DNA from: an uncultured Prevotellaceae bacterium
GTDB lineage: Bacteria; Bacteroidota; Bacteroidia; Bacteroidales; Bacteroidaceae
NCBI GenBank assembly: GCA_900316575.1
Contig: ONDJ01000004.1
Span: 550 to 63,735 of the forward strand
DNA: 63,186 bases
Direction: 5' to 3'
Part shown: positions 1 through 7,860 of the stretch, in pieces
Layout: every line of letters begins with the position of its first letter
How positions within the stretch are numbered: position 1 is the stretch's first letter
Position numbers and translations under genes: made by a program
Notes under the pieces: generated by a model
What the model saw: the letters and a program-made list of their open reading frames with translations, nothing else
What the model was told of the DNA's origin: nothing
The model's database searches: none

Positions 1-404
1 CGCTTTCTTTGCGTATCGGTTGGGAGCGCGGGCGTCCTCGCCAGCAGGCAGATATAGTCCTCAAGCCGCAGATTGAAAATGACATCCGCTCGTTCGCAGT
101 CGGAACGCCTGGCTCCTAATGCTTTGCGGCAGGAGGCGTTACGTAAGGAGCCACGTTTGTTTTCAAAGAAGCCTTCTCAGATTTCTTTTGTTCCCATCTA
201 TTTAGTTTTTACTGCCTTGAAAAGTATAGAAGGTCGGATCATGGAAGTTCTTTCCTCCCAGTAGCGTCAACATCAAAATGCTTCTCAACAGTCGTTTTTC
301 AAGCTTTATTGTTTAACTTTGCGCCGCGTTTGAAGATTTTTGTTTATAAAACCACACTCTTTCATCATATAAAGGCTGGTGTGTGGGCTTAGATTAAACT
401 TATT
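1..404. other. Gene-free left edge with nested inverted repeats
   Basis: No convincing gene is seen here; the open frame from base 73 has no recognisable protein character. The stretch holds two overlapping inverted repeats. AACGCC (104-109) and CTCCT (113-117) can pair with AGGAG (131-135) and GGCGTT (135-140). Alternatively, GGCTCCT (111-117) can pair with AGGAGCC (146-152). The promoter of the first gene lies near the right end. The first 60 bases may be the end of something outside the window. Confidence 0.5.
295..321 (+). promoter_or_regulatory. Promoter of the dipeptidyl peptidase III gene
   Basis: A TAACTTTG -7 box at 314-321 matches the Bacteroidetes consensus TAnnTTTG. A T-rich TTTT block lies at the -33 position (295-298). 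Transcription would start just downstream and leave an untranslated leader of about 75 bases. Confidence 0.6.
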
Positions 405-2459
405 ATGAGAAAAATCCTTTTGACTATGACCATAGCTACTGCTACAATTACAGCATCGGCTCAGTCTTCTAACGATTTTAAGTACACGGAAGAAACCTTT
501 GCCGACATTCAAATGCTGCGCTATCAGGTGACAGGCTTCGACCAACTGAGCTTGCGCCAAAAGATCTACATCTATTACTTGAGCGAAGCCGCTCTCCATG
601 GACGCGACATACTTTTTGACCAAAACGGACGCTATAACCTGCGGCTTCGTCGTGCTTTTGAAGCGATTTATACGGGCTATCAAGGTGACCGCAGCAGTTC
701 AGATTTCAGAGCCTTTACCGAATATTTGAAACGCTTTTGGTTCTCAAGTGGTTTGCACCACCATTACGGCAGCGAGAAGTTTCAACCAACCTTTAGTCAG
801 TCGTGGTTTGAAGAAGCTCTGCGCAGTGTTTGGACCAGAGAGAAACTACAATCGCTTAGTGCTGAGTCGCAGCGTTCGGACGAGGCTGGACTACAAGCTT
901 TCTTGAAAGAAGTAAAGCCTATCCTTTTCGATCCGACAGTGATGCCTATGCGTGTCAATCAGAAAGATGGCGAGGACCTTATACTCACGAGTGCAGAGAA
1001 CTACTACGGAGAAGGCATCACACAGGCAGAGGCAGAGGAATTCTATGCTCGCCGTAAGGCTCCAAACGACCCGCAGCCTGTGATGACGGGACTCAACAGT
1101 CGCTTGGTGCGCGGAGAGGACGGACTTCGCGAAGAAGTTTGGCGCGAGCATGGGCTTTATGGTCAAGCTATCAGTAAGATAATTGACTGTTTACTCAAGG
1201 CGCGTCCCTATGCAGACAATGCGCAGCAGCAAGCGGTCATAGACAAACTTGTAGAATACTACCGCACAGGCGACCTCCGCACTTTCGATGAGTACAGCAT
1301 CCTTTGGCTCAAAGAGACGCAAGGGTTGGTTGACTTTGTAAACGGTTTTACCGAAACCTATGGCGACCCATTGGGGCTGAAAGCATCGTGGGAGAGTATT
1401 GTGAACTTTAAGGACCTTGAAGCTACACGTCGCACAGAGGCGCTTTCGGCCAACGCGCAGTGGTTTGAAGACCATAGCCCTGTTGATCCACGCTTCCGCA
1501 AACCGCAGGTGCGTGGCATTAGTGCCAAGGTGATCACCGCAGCCATCCTTGGTGGCGACCTTTATCCCAGCACAGCGATCGGTATCAATCTGCCCAACAG
1601 CGATTGGGTGCGGAGAGAGCACGGATCAAAGAGTGTAACGATAGCCAATCTTACAAGTGCTTACAGCCATGCCTCGCGGGGCAGTGGTTTTGACACAGAG
1701 TTTGTGATTGACGAAGCCACGCGCGCGATGATACGCAAGTATGGCGACGTGACCGACGACCTGCATACCGACCTCCACGAGTGTCTTGGTCATGCCAGCG
1801 GACAGCTCCTTCCTGGCACCGATCCTGACACGCTTGGTGTTTATGGTAGCACCATTGAAGAAGGCCGAGCCGACCTCTTCGGGCTTTACTACATGGGCGA
1901 CCCCAAAATGATAGAACTCGGTCTCGTTCCCGACGGCGAAGCATATAAGGCGCAGTATTATACCTACATGATGAACGGGCTGATGACCCAATTGGTGCGC
2001 ATCAAACCAGGCAACACAATCGAAGAAGCCCACATGCGCAACCGCTCGTTTATAGCTCACTGGGTGTACGAAAAGGGTAGGGGCGAGAAAGTTGTTGAGC
2101 TTGTCAAGAAGAATGGCAAGACATTCGTAAAAATCAACGATTATGCCGCTTTGCGTCGTCTCTTTGGCCAGTTGCTTGGCGAAGTGCAGCGCATCAAGAG
2201 CGAAGGCGACTTCCCCGCAGCACGAGCCTTGGTGGAAAACTATGGCGTTAAGGTCGATGCCACTCTGCACGAGGAAGTCTTGGAGCGCTATGCACGTCTA
2301 AACCTTGCACCCTACAAAGGATTTATCAATCCCGTCTATACACCAGTGCGCGACAATCAAGGAACGATCATTGACGTGCGTATCTCGTACGACGAGGCTT
2401 ACGACGCCCAGATGCTTCGCTACAGCCGCGATTACAACGACCTGCCCGACATGAACTAA
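405..2459 (+). CDS. Exported dipeptidyl peptidase III (family M49)
   Basis: Zinc exopeptidase expected to remove dipeptides from the N-terminus of short peptides. The zinc motif HECLGH lies at residues 458-463, and the second motif EEGRAD at 485-490 supplies the third ligand (Glu486). The ligand spacing of 28 residues matches the short-spaced bacterial DPP III type rather than the human enzyme. The length of 684 aa is normal for the family. Residues 1-19 look like a signal peptide (MRKILLT followed by an Ala/Thr-rich stretch ending SAQ), so the enzyme probably acts in the periplasm. Close relatives are, to my recollection, often labelled dihydrofolate reductase in databases; nothing in this sequence supports that name. 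An AlkD-like gene and an MFS carrier follow on the same strand. Confidence 0.9.
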   Translation: MRKILLTMTIATATITASAQSSNDFKYTEETFADIQMLRYQVTGFDQLSLRQKIYIYYLSEAALHGRDILFDQNGRYNLRLRRAFEAIYTGYQGDRSSSDFRAFTEYLKRFWFSSGLHHHYGSEKFQPTFSQSWFEEALRSVWTREKLQSLSAESQRSDEAGLQAFLKEVKPILFDPTVMPMRVNQKDGEDLILTSAENYYGEGITQAEAEEFYARRKAPNDPQPVMTGLNSRLVRGEDGLREEVWREHGLYGQAISKIIDCLLKARPYADNAQQQAVIDKLVEYYRTGDLRTFDEYSILWLKETQGLVDFVNGFTETYGDPLGLKASWESIVNFKDLEATRRTEALSANAQWFEDHSPVDPRFRKPQVRGISAKVITAAILGGDLYPSTAIGINLPNSDWVRREHGSKSVTIANLTSAYSHASRGSGFDTEFVIDEATRAMIRKYGDVTDDLHTDLHECLGHASGQLLPGTDPDTLGVYGSTIEEGRADLFGLYYMGDPKMIELGLVPDGEAYKAQYYTYMMNGLMTQLVRIKPGNTIEEAHMRNRSFIAHWVYEKGRGEKVVELVKKNGKTFVKINDYAALRRLFGQLLGEVQRIKSEGDFPAARALVENYGVKVDATLHEEVLERYARLNLAPYKGFINPVYTPVRDNQGTIIDVRISYDEAYDAQMLRYSRDYNDLPDMN

Positions 2460-2477
2460 GCAAACCTTTTGTTTCCG

Positions 2478-3089
2478 ATGCTCAACCAAGTAAAGCACGA
2501 TCTTCACGCTATGATGAACGGCGTGCTTGCGCAGCAACTGCGCGAGCGCGGAATTCGATACCGTATTATATATGGTGTGGAGCTTCCTCGCTTGGAGCAG
2601 TATGCGGCTGAACTCTCTCAAGAGCTTCCCACTCCGCAAGCGCGATACGACTTGGCACAAGCTTTGTGGAAGACCGAAACGCGCGAATGTCGTTTGCTGA
2701 CTCCAATGCTGATGCCGCCAGAACTGTTGTTGCCCGAAGTGGCCGACATTTGGGTGGAACAAATCCATACGCAAGAAGAAGCGACGTGTATGGTGCACTA
2801 TCTGTTGAGCAAAACATCTTTTGCCTCAGACAAAGCCTTTCAGTGGATGGCCTCGGAAGTAGAGATGACGCAGCAATGTGGCTTTTTGCTCATTGCACGC
2901 TTGATGCGGCAGGGCGGTGAACTCGCTGTGAGAGACGAGAGCGAGCTCATTGACCAAGCCGAGGTTTCGCTTCTAAGTCAGAACTTGATGCTGCGGAAGG
3001 CTGCGTACAATGCGCTACTCTGTCTTTCAGAAAAGGGATTGCGACAAGAACGGTTGATAGAAAGCGTCTTGAAGCGAAATGGTTTGTAG
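2478..3089 (+). CDS. Probable AlkD-like DNA alkylation repair family protein
   Basis: A protein of about 203 aa that looks all-helical, like the HEAT-like AlkD/AlkC superfamily. The stretch YGVELPRLEQYAAEL near residue 40 resembles the conserved GV-P-R segment of AlkD, and TETRECRLLTP near residue 70 resembles the LW-x-E-x-R segment. It is somewhat shorter than typical AlkD (about 230 aa), and I did not locate the catalytic Trp/Asp/Arg set with confidence. The ATG is preferred over a TTG nine bases upstream. It begins 18 bases after the M49 peptidase stop, so the two are probably cotranscribed. The role could be DNA glycosylase-like or only structural. Confidence 0.55.
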   Translation: MLNQVKHDLHAMMNGVLAQQLRERGIRYRIIYGVELPRLEQYAAELSQELPTPQARYDLAQALWKTETRECRLLTPMLMPPELLLPEVADIWVEQIHTQEEATCMVHYLLSKTSFASDKAFQWMASEVEMTQQCGFLLIARLMRQGGELAVRDESELIDQAEVSLLSQNLMLRKAAYNALLCLSEKGLRQERLIESVLKRNGL

Positions 3090-3132
3090 GAAGACTTGAG
3101 CCACGGAATAAAAACAATCAAAATTAACCACA

Positions 3133-4758
3133 ATGGATAAAACACCAATCAAAACAACACTGCGCGACTCAGCTGCAATGCGCTGGACTGCGCTATTGAT
3201 GTTGGCACTGGCCATGTTTTGTGCCTACATCTTCATGGACATTCTCTCACCCATCAAGGACTTGATGCTCTCAGAGCGTGGATGGGATAGCACAGCCTTT
3301 GGTACAATGCAAGGTTCGGAAACATTCCTCAACGTGTTTGTTTTCTTCCTCATCTTTGCAGGCATTATTCTTGACAAAATGGGTGTGCGTTTCACCGCTC
3401 TGCTCAGCGGAGCCGTGATGCTCGTCGGCGCGCTAATCAAATGGTATGCCGTGGACGATCTTTTCATAGGCAGTAGCCTGGAGCAGTGGTTCACAGACAA
3501 CCTCAACTACATACCCCTCTTTGACGAACTTGGCGTTTCGCCTTTCTATCAAGGTATGCCCGCCTCAGCCAAAGTAGCTGCAATAGGTTTCATGATCTTC
3601 GGTTGCGGCTGTGAGATGGCTGGTATCACCGTGAGCCGTGGTATTGTGAAGTGGTTCAAAGGTCGCGAAACCGCATTGGCGATGGGTAGCGAAATGGCTT
3701 TGGCACGCTTGGGTGTAGCAACCTGTATGATTTTCTCGCCTTTCTTTGCCAAACTTGGCGGAAACGTTAGTGTGAGCCGTAGCGTGGCTTTTGGCGTAGT
3801 ACTGATGTGTATCGCCCTGATCATGTTCACCGTGTATTTCTTTATGGATAAGAAACTTGATGCACAGACTGGCGAAGCCGAGGAAAAGGACGATCCGTTT
3901 AAGATTTCCGACCTCGGACAGATACTTACCAGTAGCGGTTTTTGGCTTGTGGCTTTGCTCTGTGTGCTCTATTACTCAGCCATATTCCCCTTCCAGAAAT
4001 ATGCCGTCAATATGTTGCAGTGCAACCTCAGCTTCACGGAGCCCGAAGCCGGAAGTTTCTGGGCAGGAACGAGTGTAACCATCATACAATATATAATAAT
4101 GCTCGTAGTGGCAGCCGCAGCTTTTGCCAGCAACTTTATGAAAAATAAGGGGCTAAAGTATGGCTTGTTGTGTGTGGCTGTTGTAGCCCTCGTTGTGTTC
4201 TGCTACATGGGCTATATGCGCCAGTCTGCTGAAACCATCTTTGCGGTATTCCCCTTGTTGGCTGTAGGTATAACACCTATTCTCGGCTCGTACGTTGACC
4301 ATAAGGGTAAGGCTGCAACGATGCTTGTGCTCGGTTCGTTGTTGCTCATAGCCTGCCACCTGACGTTTGCCTTTGTGCTTCCCATCTTTAAGGGTTCTGC
4401 CATTGGCGGCGTTGTCATTGCTTATGTTACTATTCTTGTGCTCGGAGCTTCGTTCTCGCTCGTGCCAGCAAGTCTTTGGCCCAGTGTGCCAAAGCTGGTG
4501 GACGAAAAGATAATAGGTTCGGCCTATGCGCTCATTTTCTGGATACAGAACATCGGCCTTTGGCTCTTTCCCTTGCTTATTGGCAAGGTGCTCGACCAAA
4601 CCAATCCTGGTGTCACCGATCCAACGCAGTATGACTATACCTGGCCGCTCGTGATGCTGGCTTCGCTTGGCGTGGCAGCCTTGTTGCTCGGTCTTGTGCT
4701 GAAAGTGGTTGACAAGAAAAAACATCTTGGCCTTGAAGAGCCCAACATTACTGATTAA
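3133..4758 (+). CDS. MFS transporter, possibly MFSD1-like
   Basis: A 541-aa inner-membrane carrier with about 12 hydrophobic segments. An MFS loop 2-3 signature is visible as GIILDKMGVRFTAL near residues 76-89. An acidic cytoplasmic linker (about residues 237-255, with GEAEEKDDP) separates the two halves. The long insertion between helices 3 and 4 (WYAVDDLF to the next helix) resembles the bacterial relatives of MFSD1, which transports dipeptides in animal lysosomes. It sits 43 bases after the AlkD-like gene and two genes after a dipeptide-releasing peptidase, which suggests dipeptide uptake; that substrate is inference. A strong terminator follows. Confidence 0.75.
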   Translation: MDKTPIKTTLRDSAAMRWTALLMLALAMFCAYIFMDILSPIKDLMLSERGWDSTAFGTMQGSETFLNVFVFFLIFAGIILDKMGVRFTALLSGAVMLVGALIKWYAVDDLFIGSSLEQWFTDNLNYIPLFDELGVSPFYQGMPASAKVAAIGFMIFGCGCEMAGITVSRGIVKWFKGRETALAMGSEMALARLGVATCMIFSPFFAKLGGNVSVSRSVAFGVVLMCIALIMFTVYFFMDKKLDAQTGEAEEKDDPFKISDLGQILTSSGFWLVALLCVLYYSAIFPFQKYAVNMLQCNLSFTEPEAGSFWAGTSVTIIQYIIMLVVAAAAFASNFMKNKGLKYGLLCVAVVALVVFCYMGYMRQSAETIFAVFPLLAVGITPILGSYVDHKGKAATMLVLGSLLLIACHLTFAFVLPIFKGSAIGGVVIAYVTILVLGASFSLVPASLWPSVPKLVDEKIIGSAYALIFWIQNIGLWLFPLLIGKVLDQTNPGVTDPTQYDYTWPLVMLASLGVAALLLGLVLKVVDKKKHLGLEEPNITD

Positions 4759-4790
4759 GCCTTTTGTGGCAGTAGTCATAGAATGTCAAC

Positions 4791-4836
4791 GAGGTCGCTT
4801 GTGGAGTTTGCGCAAGCGACCTCTTTCTTGTTTTTC
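4791..4836 (+). terminator. Rho-independent terminator after the MFS gene
   Basis: A perfect 11-bp stem, GAGGTCGCTTG (4791-4801) with CAAGCGACCTC (4813-4823), has an 11-base loop and is followed by a T-rich tail. It closes the peptidase/AlkD-like/MFS transcription unit. Confidence 0.85.
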
Positions 4837-4893
4837 TTCGTATGTTTGTAGTGATAAATCGCTCTGAGTGCGTATGTTGGCTGATTTCTTCGT

Positions 4894-4901
4894 AACTTTG
4901 C
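4894..4901 (+). promoter_or_regulatory. -7 promoter box for the deaminase/protease/ligase unit
   Basis: TAACTTTG matches the Bacteroidetes -7 consensus. It lies about 45 bases before the deaminase start and directly after a terminator. No clear -33 box is seen at the usual spacing. Confidence 0.55.
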
Positions 4902-4947
4902 GGCCACGTACAAACGTAACCTGTCTTTTTTTATTCTTGATAGTTGA

Positions 4948-5397
4948 ATGGATAAAGCCCACCTTCTTGATTGTCGCTACTTACGCATGGCGCGTATTTG
5001 GGCCGAAAACTCCTATTGCAAACGTCGGCGAGTAGGGGCTTTGATTGTGAAAGACAAGATGATCATTAGCGACGGATATAATGGTACACCCAGCGGATTT
5101 GAAAATGTTTGCGAAGACGAAGCGGGCGTGACTAAGCCCTATGTCCTGCACGCAGAAGCCAATGCGATAACTAAAATAGCTCGTTCGGGCAACAATAGTG
5201 ATGGTTCTACACTCTACGTAACCGATGCCCCTTGCATAGAATGTGCAAAGCTCATTATTCAGGCGGGCATACGCCGAGTGGTTTATGAGCGCGAATATCG
5301 TTTGCAGGAGGGTATAGAACTCCTCAAACGGGCAGGCATTGAAGTTGTTTACATACCGCTTGAAGACAATACAAACAATGGAAAGCAAGAAGAATAA
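4948..5397 (+). CDS. dCMP deaminase family protein
   Basis: A 149-aa zinc-dependent deaminase of the cytidine/deoxycytidylate superfamily. The H-A-E motif (HAEANA, His68 and Glu70) and PCIEC (Cys96 and Cys99) give the complete zinc site and catalytic glutamate. The GYNGTPSGFENVCED segment is characteristic of dCMP deaminases such as ComEB, which make dUMP from dCMP for thymidylate synthesis. Length is normal and the enzyme is cytosolic. Its last 20 bases overlap the start of the S41 protease gene, so the two are translated from one message. Confidence 0.88.
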   Translation: MDKAHLLDCRYLRMARIWAENSYCKRRRVGALIVKDKMIISDGYNGTPSGFENVCEDEAGVTKPYVLHAEANAITKIARSGNNSDGSTLYVTDAPCIECAKLIIQAGIRRVVYEREYRLQEGIELLKRAGIEVVYIPLEDNTNNGKQEE

Positions 5398-7192
5398 ATA
5401 CACACCACTGATGGTTGCAGTCGGTGTCATCGTGGGTATCCTCTTTGGCAATTTCTATGCAAATCATATTTCGGGTAGCAAGGTCGGTATCTTTACTTCA
5501 TCAGGAAACAAAATTAACGACTTGTTGAACCTTGTTGACGACTATTACGTGGACACGGTAAACGTTTCGGACTTAGTAGAAAAGTCTATTCCGAAAATCC
5601 TTCAAGAGCTCGATCCACACAGTACTTATATTAGCGCGAAGGATGCAGAGGCTTCCATGCAGAGCCTGAAAGGAAGTTTTAGCGGTATAGGCGTACGTTT
5701 CACGATAGCCAAAGACACGGTTTGCGTCGTTCAAGTCATTGAAGGTGGCCCCTCGGAGCGAGCTGGCTTGAAAGCCGGTGATCGCATCATTGCTATTGAT
5801 GGTAAAAGCTATGTAGGGGATAAAGTGAACAACGATACCACCATGAAACTGCTAAAAGGTCCTAAGTCAACGAAAGTAGATTTGCGTATCTTTAGGCCAC
5901 TCGCGGGTAAAACGTTCAATGTTAAGGTAACGCGAGGAAATGTTCCTCTAAAGAGCGTTGATGCGGCCTATATGGTTGACGATGAAACAGCCTACATCCG
6001 TATCAATAACTTTGCCGAAACGACGTTTGTCGAATTTGTCCTGGCTGTACATGGCTTAAGGAAGAATGGTATGCAAAGCCTGCTCTTAGACCTACGTGGC
6101 AATACAGGCGGATATATGGATCCCGCTATAAAAATCGCTAACCTATTTTTGCCAAGTAAGAGCCTTATAGTCTATACAGAAGGACGAAAGATGCCACGCC
6201 AAGACTACAAGAGCGACGGTAAAGGTATGTTTAGTCAGTTGCCGCTTGTTGTCTTGGTTGACGAAACGTCTGCCTCAGCCAGTGAAATCCTTGCAGGAGC
6301 TTTGCAGGACAATGACCGCGCTATGATTGTTGGACGACGCACGTTTGGCAAAGGATTGGTGCAAGTGCCCATAGAGTTTAATGATGGCTCGATGATACGC
6401 TTAACTAAGGCACGCTATTATACACCATCCGGACGTTGCTTGCAGAAACCTTACACACCAGGTGATGAGCAAGACTATGAAAAAGAACTCGTGTTGCGCG
6501 AAGTGAGTGGCGAGTATTATTCTCCCGATTCTATTCGTCATAGCGAACAGACTTTTTCAACAGTGGGCGGACGTACTGTATATGGCGGGGGCGGGATCAT
6601 TCCCGAAATCTTCACGCCTCGCGATACAACAGCTTTTACACCCTATCTGCGCGAGGCTGTGATGCGTGGCTTGACTGGACGTTTCGCTTTCCAATATGTT
6701 GACACCAATCGCCGAATCTTCAATCAATACAAAACGTCAGACGAACTCTTGCGTTATCTTGAAGCGCAACCACTCGTAAACCTATTTACAGTCTATGCCG
6801 CGAAAGATTCTCTGCCCATGAACGTGAGTGAAGTGGCAAGGAGTCGTTCCTTGTTGCTACAATATATTATAAGTGGTATCGTCGTGGATATGTTTGATAC
6901 GCAAGATGCCGTGCGCTTTATTAATAGTAAAGATCCTGCAATAGCCAGCGGCTTAGATTTGATCCGACAAGGCAAGACGTTCCCGCTCGAGACTGAAGAA
7001 ACTAAAGCTGCTGCAATGTTGATTGAAGCATATCCACATATTCTGCGTTCTTCTTTTGTCGCCGTTTGGTCACAAGGCGGTTTCGCACCAGCTAATTATT
7101 ATCCAATTTCATGGAACAATCCCCTTGCAGTTGAAGGGATACAAACACGTCGATGGATAAGCACACCTTGCGAAGGTATATACGAGAACTAA
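5378..7192 (+). CDS. Carboxyl-terminal processing protease (S41, PDZ)
   Basis: A 604-aa serine protease. An N-terminal hydrophobic segment (about residues 8-27) anchors or exports it, so it acts in the periplasm. A PDZ domain (about residues 80-165) carries GGPSERAGLKAGDRI. The S41 catalytic domain holds Ser300 in TSASASEI and Lys325 in FGKG, 25 residues apart as in E. coli Tsp. The ATG at base 5378 is chosen because it gives MESKKNKYTP before the membrane segment; a start 39 bases upstream would put a non-signal-like tail in front. It overlaps the deaminase by 20 bases and the following ligase by 40 bases. Substrates are unknown. Confidence 0.9.
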   Translation: MESKKNKYTPLMVAVGVIVGILFGNFYANHISGSKVGIFTSSGNKINDLLNLVDDYYVDTVNVSDLVEKSIPKILQELDPHSTYISAKDAEASMQSLKGSFSGIGVRFTIAKDTVCVVQVIEGGPSERAGLKAGDRIIAIDGKSYVGDKVNNDTTMKLLKGPKSTKVDLRIFRPLAGKTFNVKVTRGNVPLKSVDAAYMVDDETAYIRINNFAETTFVEFVLAVHGLRKNGMQSLLLDLRGNTGGYMDPAIKIANLFLPSKSLIVYTEGRKMPRQDYKSDGKGMFSQLPLVVLVDETSASASEILAGALQDNDRAMIVGRRTFGKGLVQVPIEFNDGSMIRLTKARYYTPSGRCLQKPYTPGDEQDYEKELVLREVSGEYYSPDSIRHSEQTFSTVGGRTVYGGGGIIPEIFTPRDTTAFTPYLREAVMRGLTGRFAFQYVDTNRRIFNQYKTSDELLRYLEAQPLVNLFTVYAAKDSLPMNVSEVARSRSLLLQYIISGIVVDMFDTQDAVRFINSKDPAIASGLDLIRQGKTFPLETEETKAAAMLIEAYPHILRSSFVAVWSQGGFAPANYYPISWNNPLAVEGIQTRRWISTPCEGIYEN

Positions 7193-7689
7193 AACAAAAA
7201 CAATCAACGCTTCAATTGTCTTTGTGGTCGCAAAAACTTGCAGAGGCACTAGAGCAACATTCGTGGTTTGCAGAGGCAGAGCATGTCCTATTGTTTGTTT
7301 CTTTGCCAGACGAGCCTGACACCAAATCGTTGCTCAACAAATATTCAAACAAAAAGAACCTGTATCTGCCAGCAGTAATCGGAGATGATATCGAAGTTAG
7401 GATCTTTAAGAGCGCAGAGCAGCTCAATCGGGGAGCTTTTGATATTTTGGAGCCTAACGGAGATACTTTGGCAGACCTCTCTGTGTTAGATTTGGTCGTT
7501 ACCCCAGGCGTAGCTTTTGACAAAGAAGGTCATCGCCTTGGTCGTGGGCGCGGTTATTATGATCGGCTTTTTGCGCGAAAGGAGCTAAGAGCCAAGCGTA
7601 TTGGCTACGCCTTCCCTTTTCAGATAGTAGAAGCTGTTCCGACAGAGCCCTACGATCGTAAGATGGACAGCGTGTTGCAAGTTCCTTAG
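7153..7689 (+). CDS. 5-formyltetrahydrofolate cyclo-ligase
   Basis: A 178-aa ATP-dependent enzyme converting 5-formyl-THF to 5,10-methenyl-THF, keeping folate in the active one-carbon pool. The C-terminal motif GRGRGYYDRLF with the preceding VTPGVAFDKEGHRLG is the family signature, and the basic N-terminal helix begins with MDKHTLRRYI. Length fits. Its first 40 bases overlap the protease gene in another frame, an unusually long overlap that implies translational coupling. The deaminase (dUMP) and this folate gene may jointly serve thymidylate synthesis, which is inference. Confidence 0.88.
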   Translation: MDKHTLRRYIRELKQKQSTLQLSLWSQKLAEALEQHSWFAEAEHVLLFVSLPDEPDTKSLLNKYSNKKNLYLPAVIGDDIEVRIFKSAEQLNRGAFDILEPNGDTLADLSVLDLVVTPGVAFDKEGHRLGRGRGYYDRLFARKELRAKRIGYAFPFQIVEAVPTEPYDRKMDSVLQVP

Positions 7690-7810
7690 AAACGCTGTTC
7701 AGCTAATCTAAAACCATTGGCAAAACCACAAAAAGCTTCATCTTTTCAAAAAGAACAAAAAAAGTTCAACATTTGAACTAAATCTGTATGTCTTTTTTGT
7801 GAACTTGTTG

Positions 7811-7818
7811 TAACTTTG
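7811..7818 (+). promoter_or_regulatory. -7 promoter box for ppdK
   Basis: TAACTTTG lies 42 bases before the ppdK start. A short palindrome, AGTTCAA (7763-7769) with TTGAACT (7773-7779), lies upstream and could be an operator or a weak terminator of the preceding unit. Confidence 0.6.
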
Positions 7819-7860
7819 CGGCACATAAGAAATAACTAATTAAAAATCATACTTAAAATC

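Noticed and set aside
73-264. A 63-codon plus-strand frame at the left edge
   Set aside because: It has no recognisable protein character, crosses inverted repeats and has no promoter.
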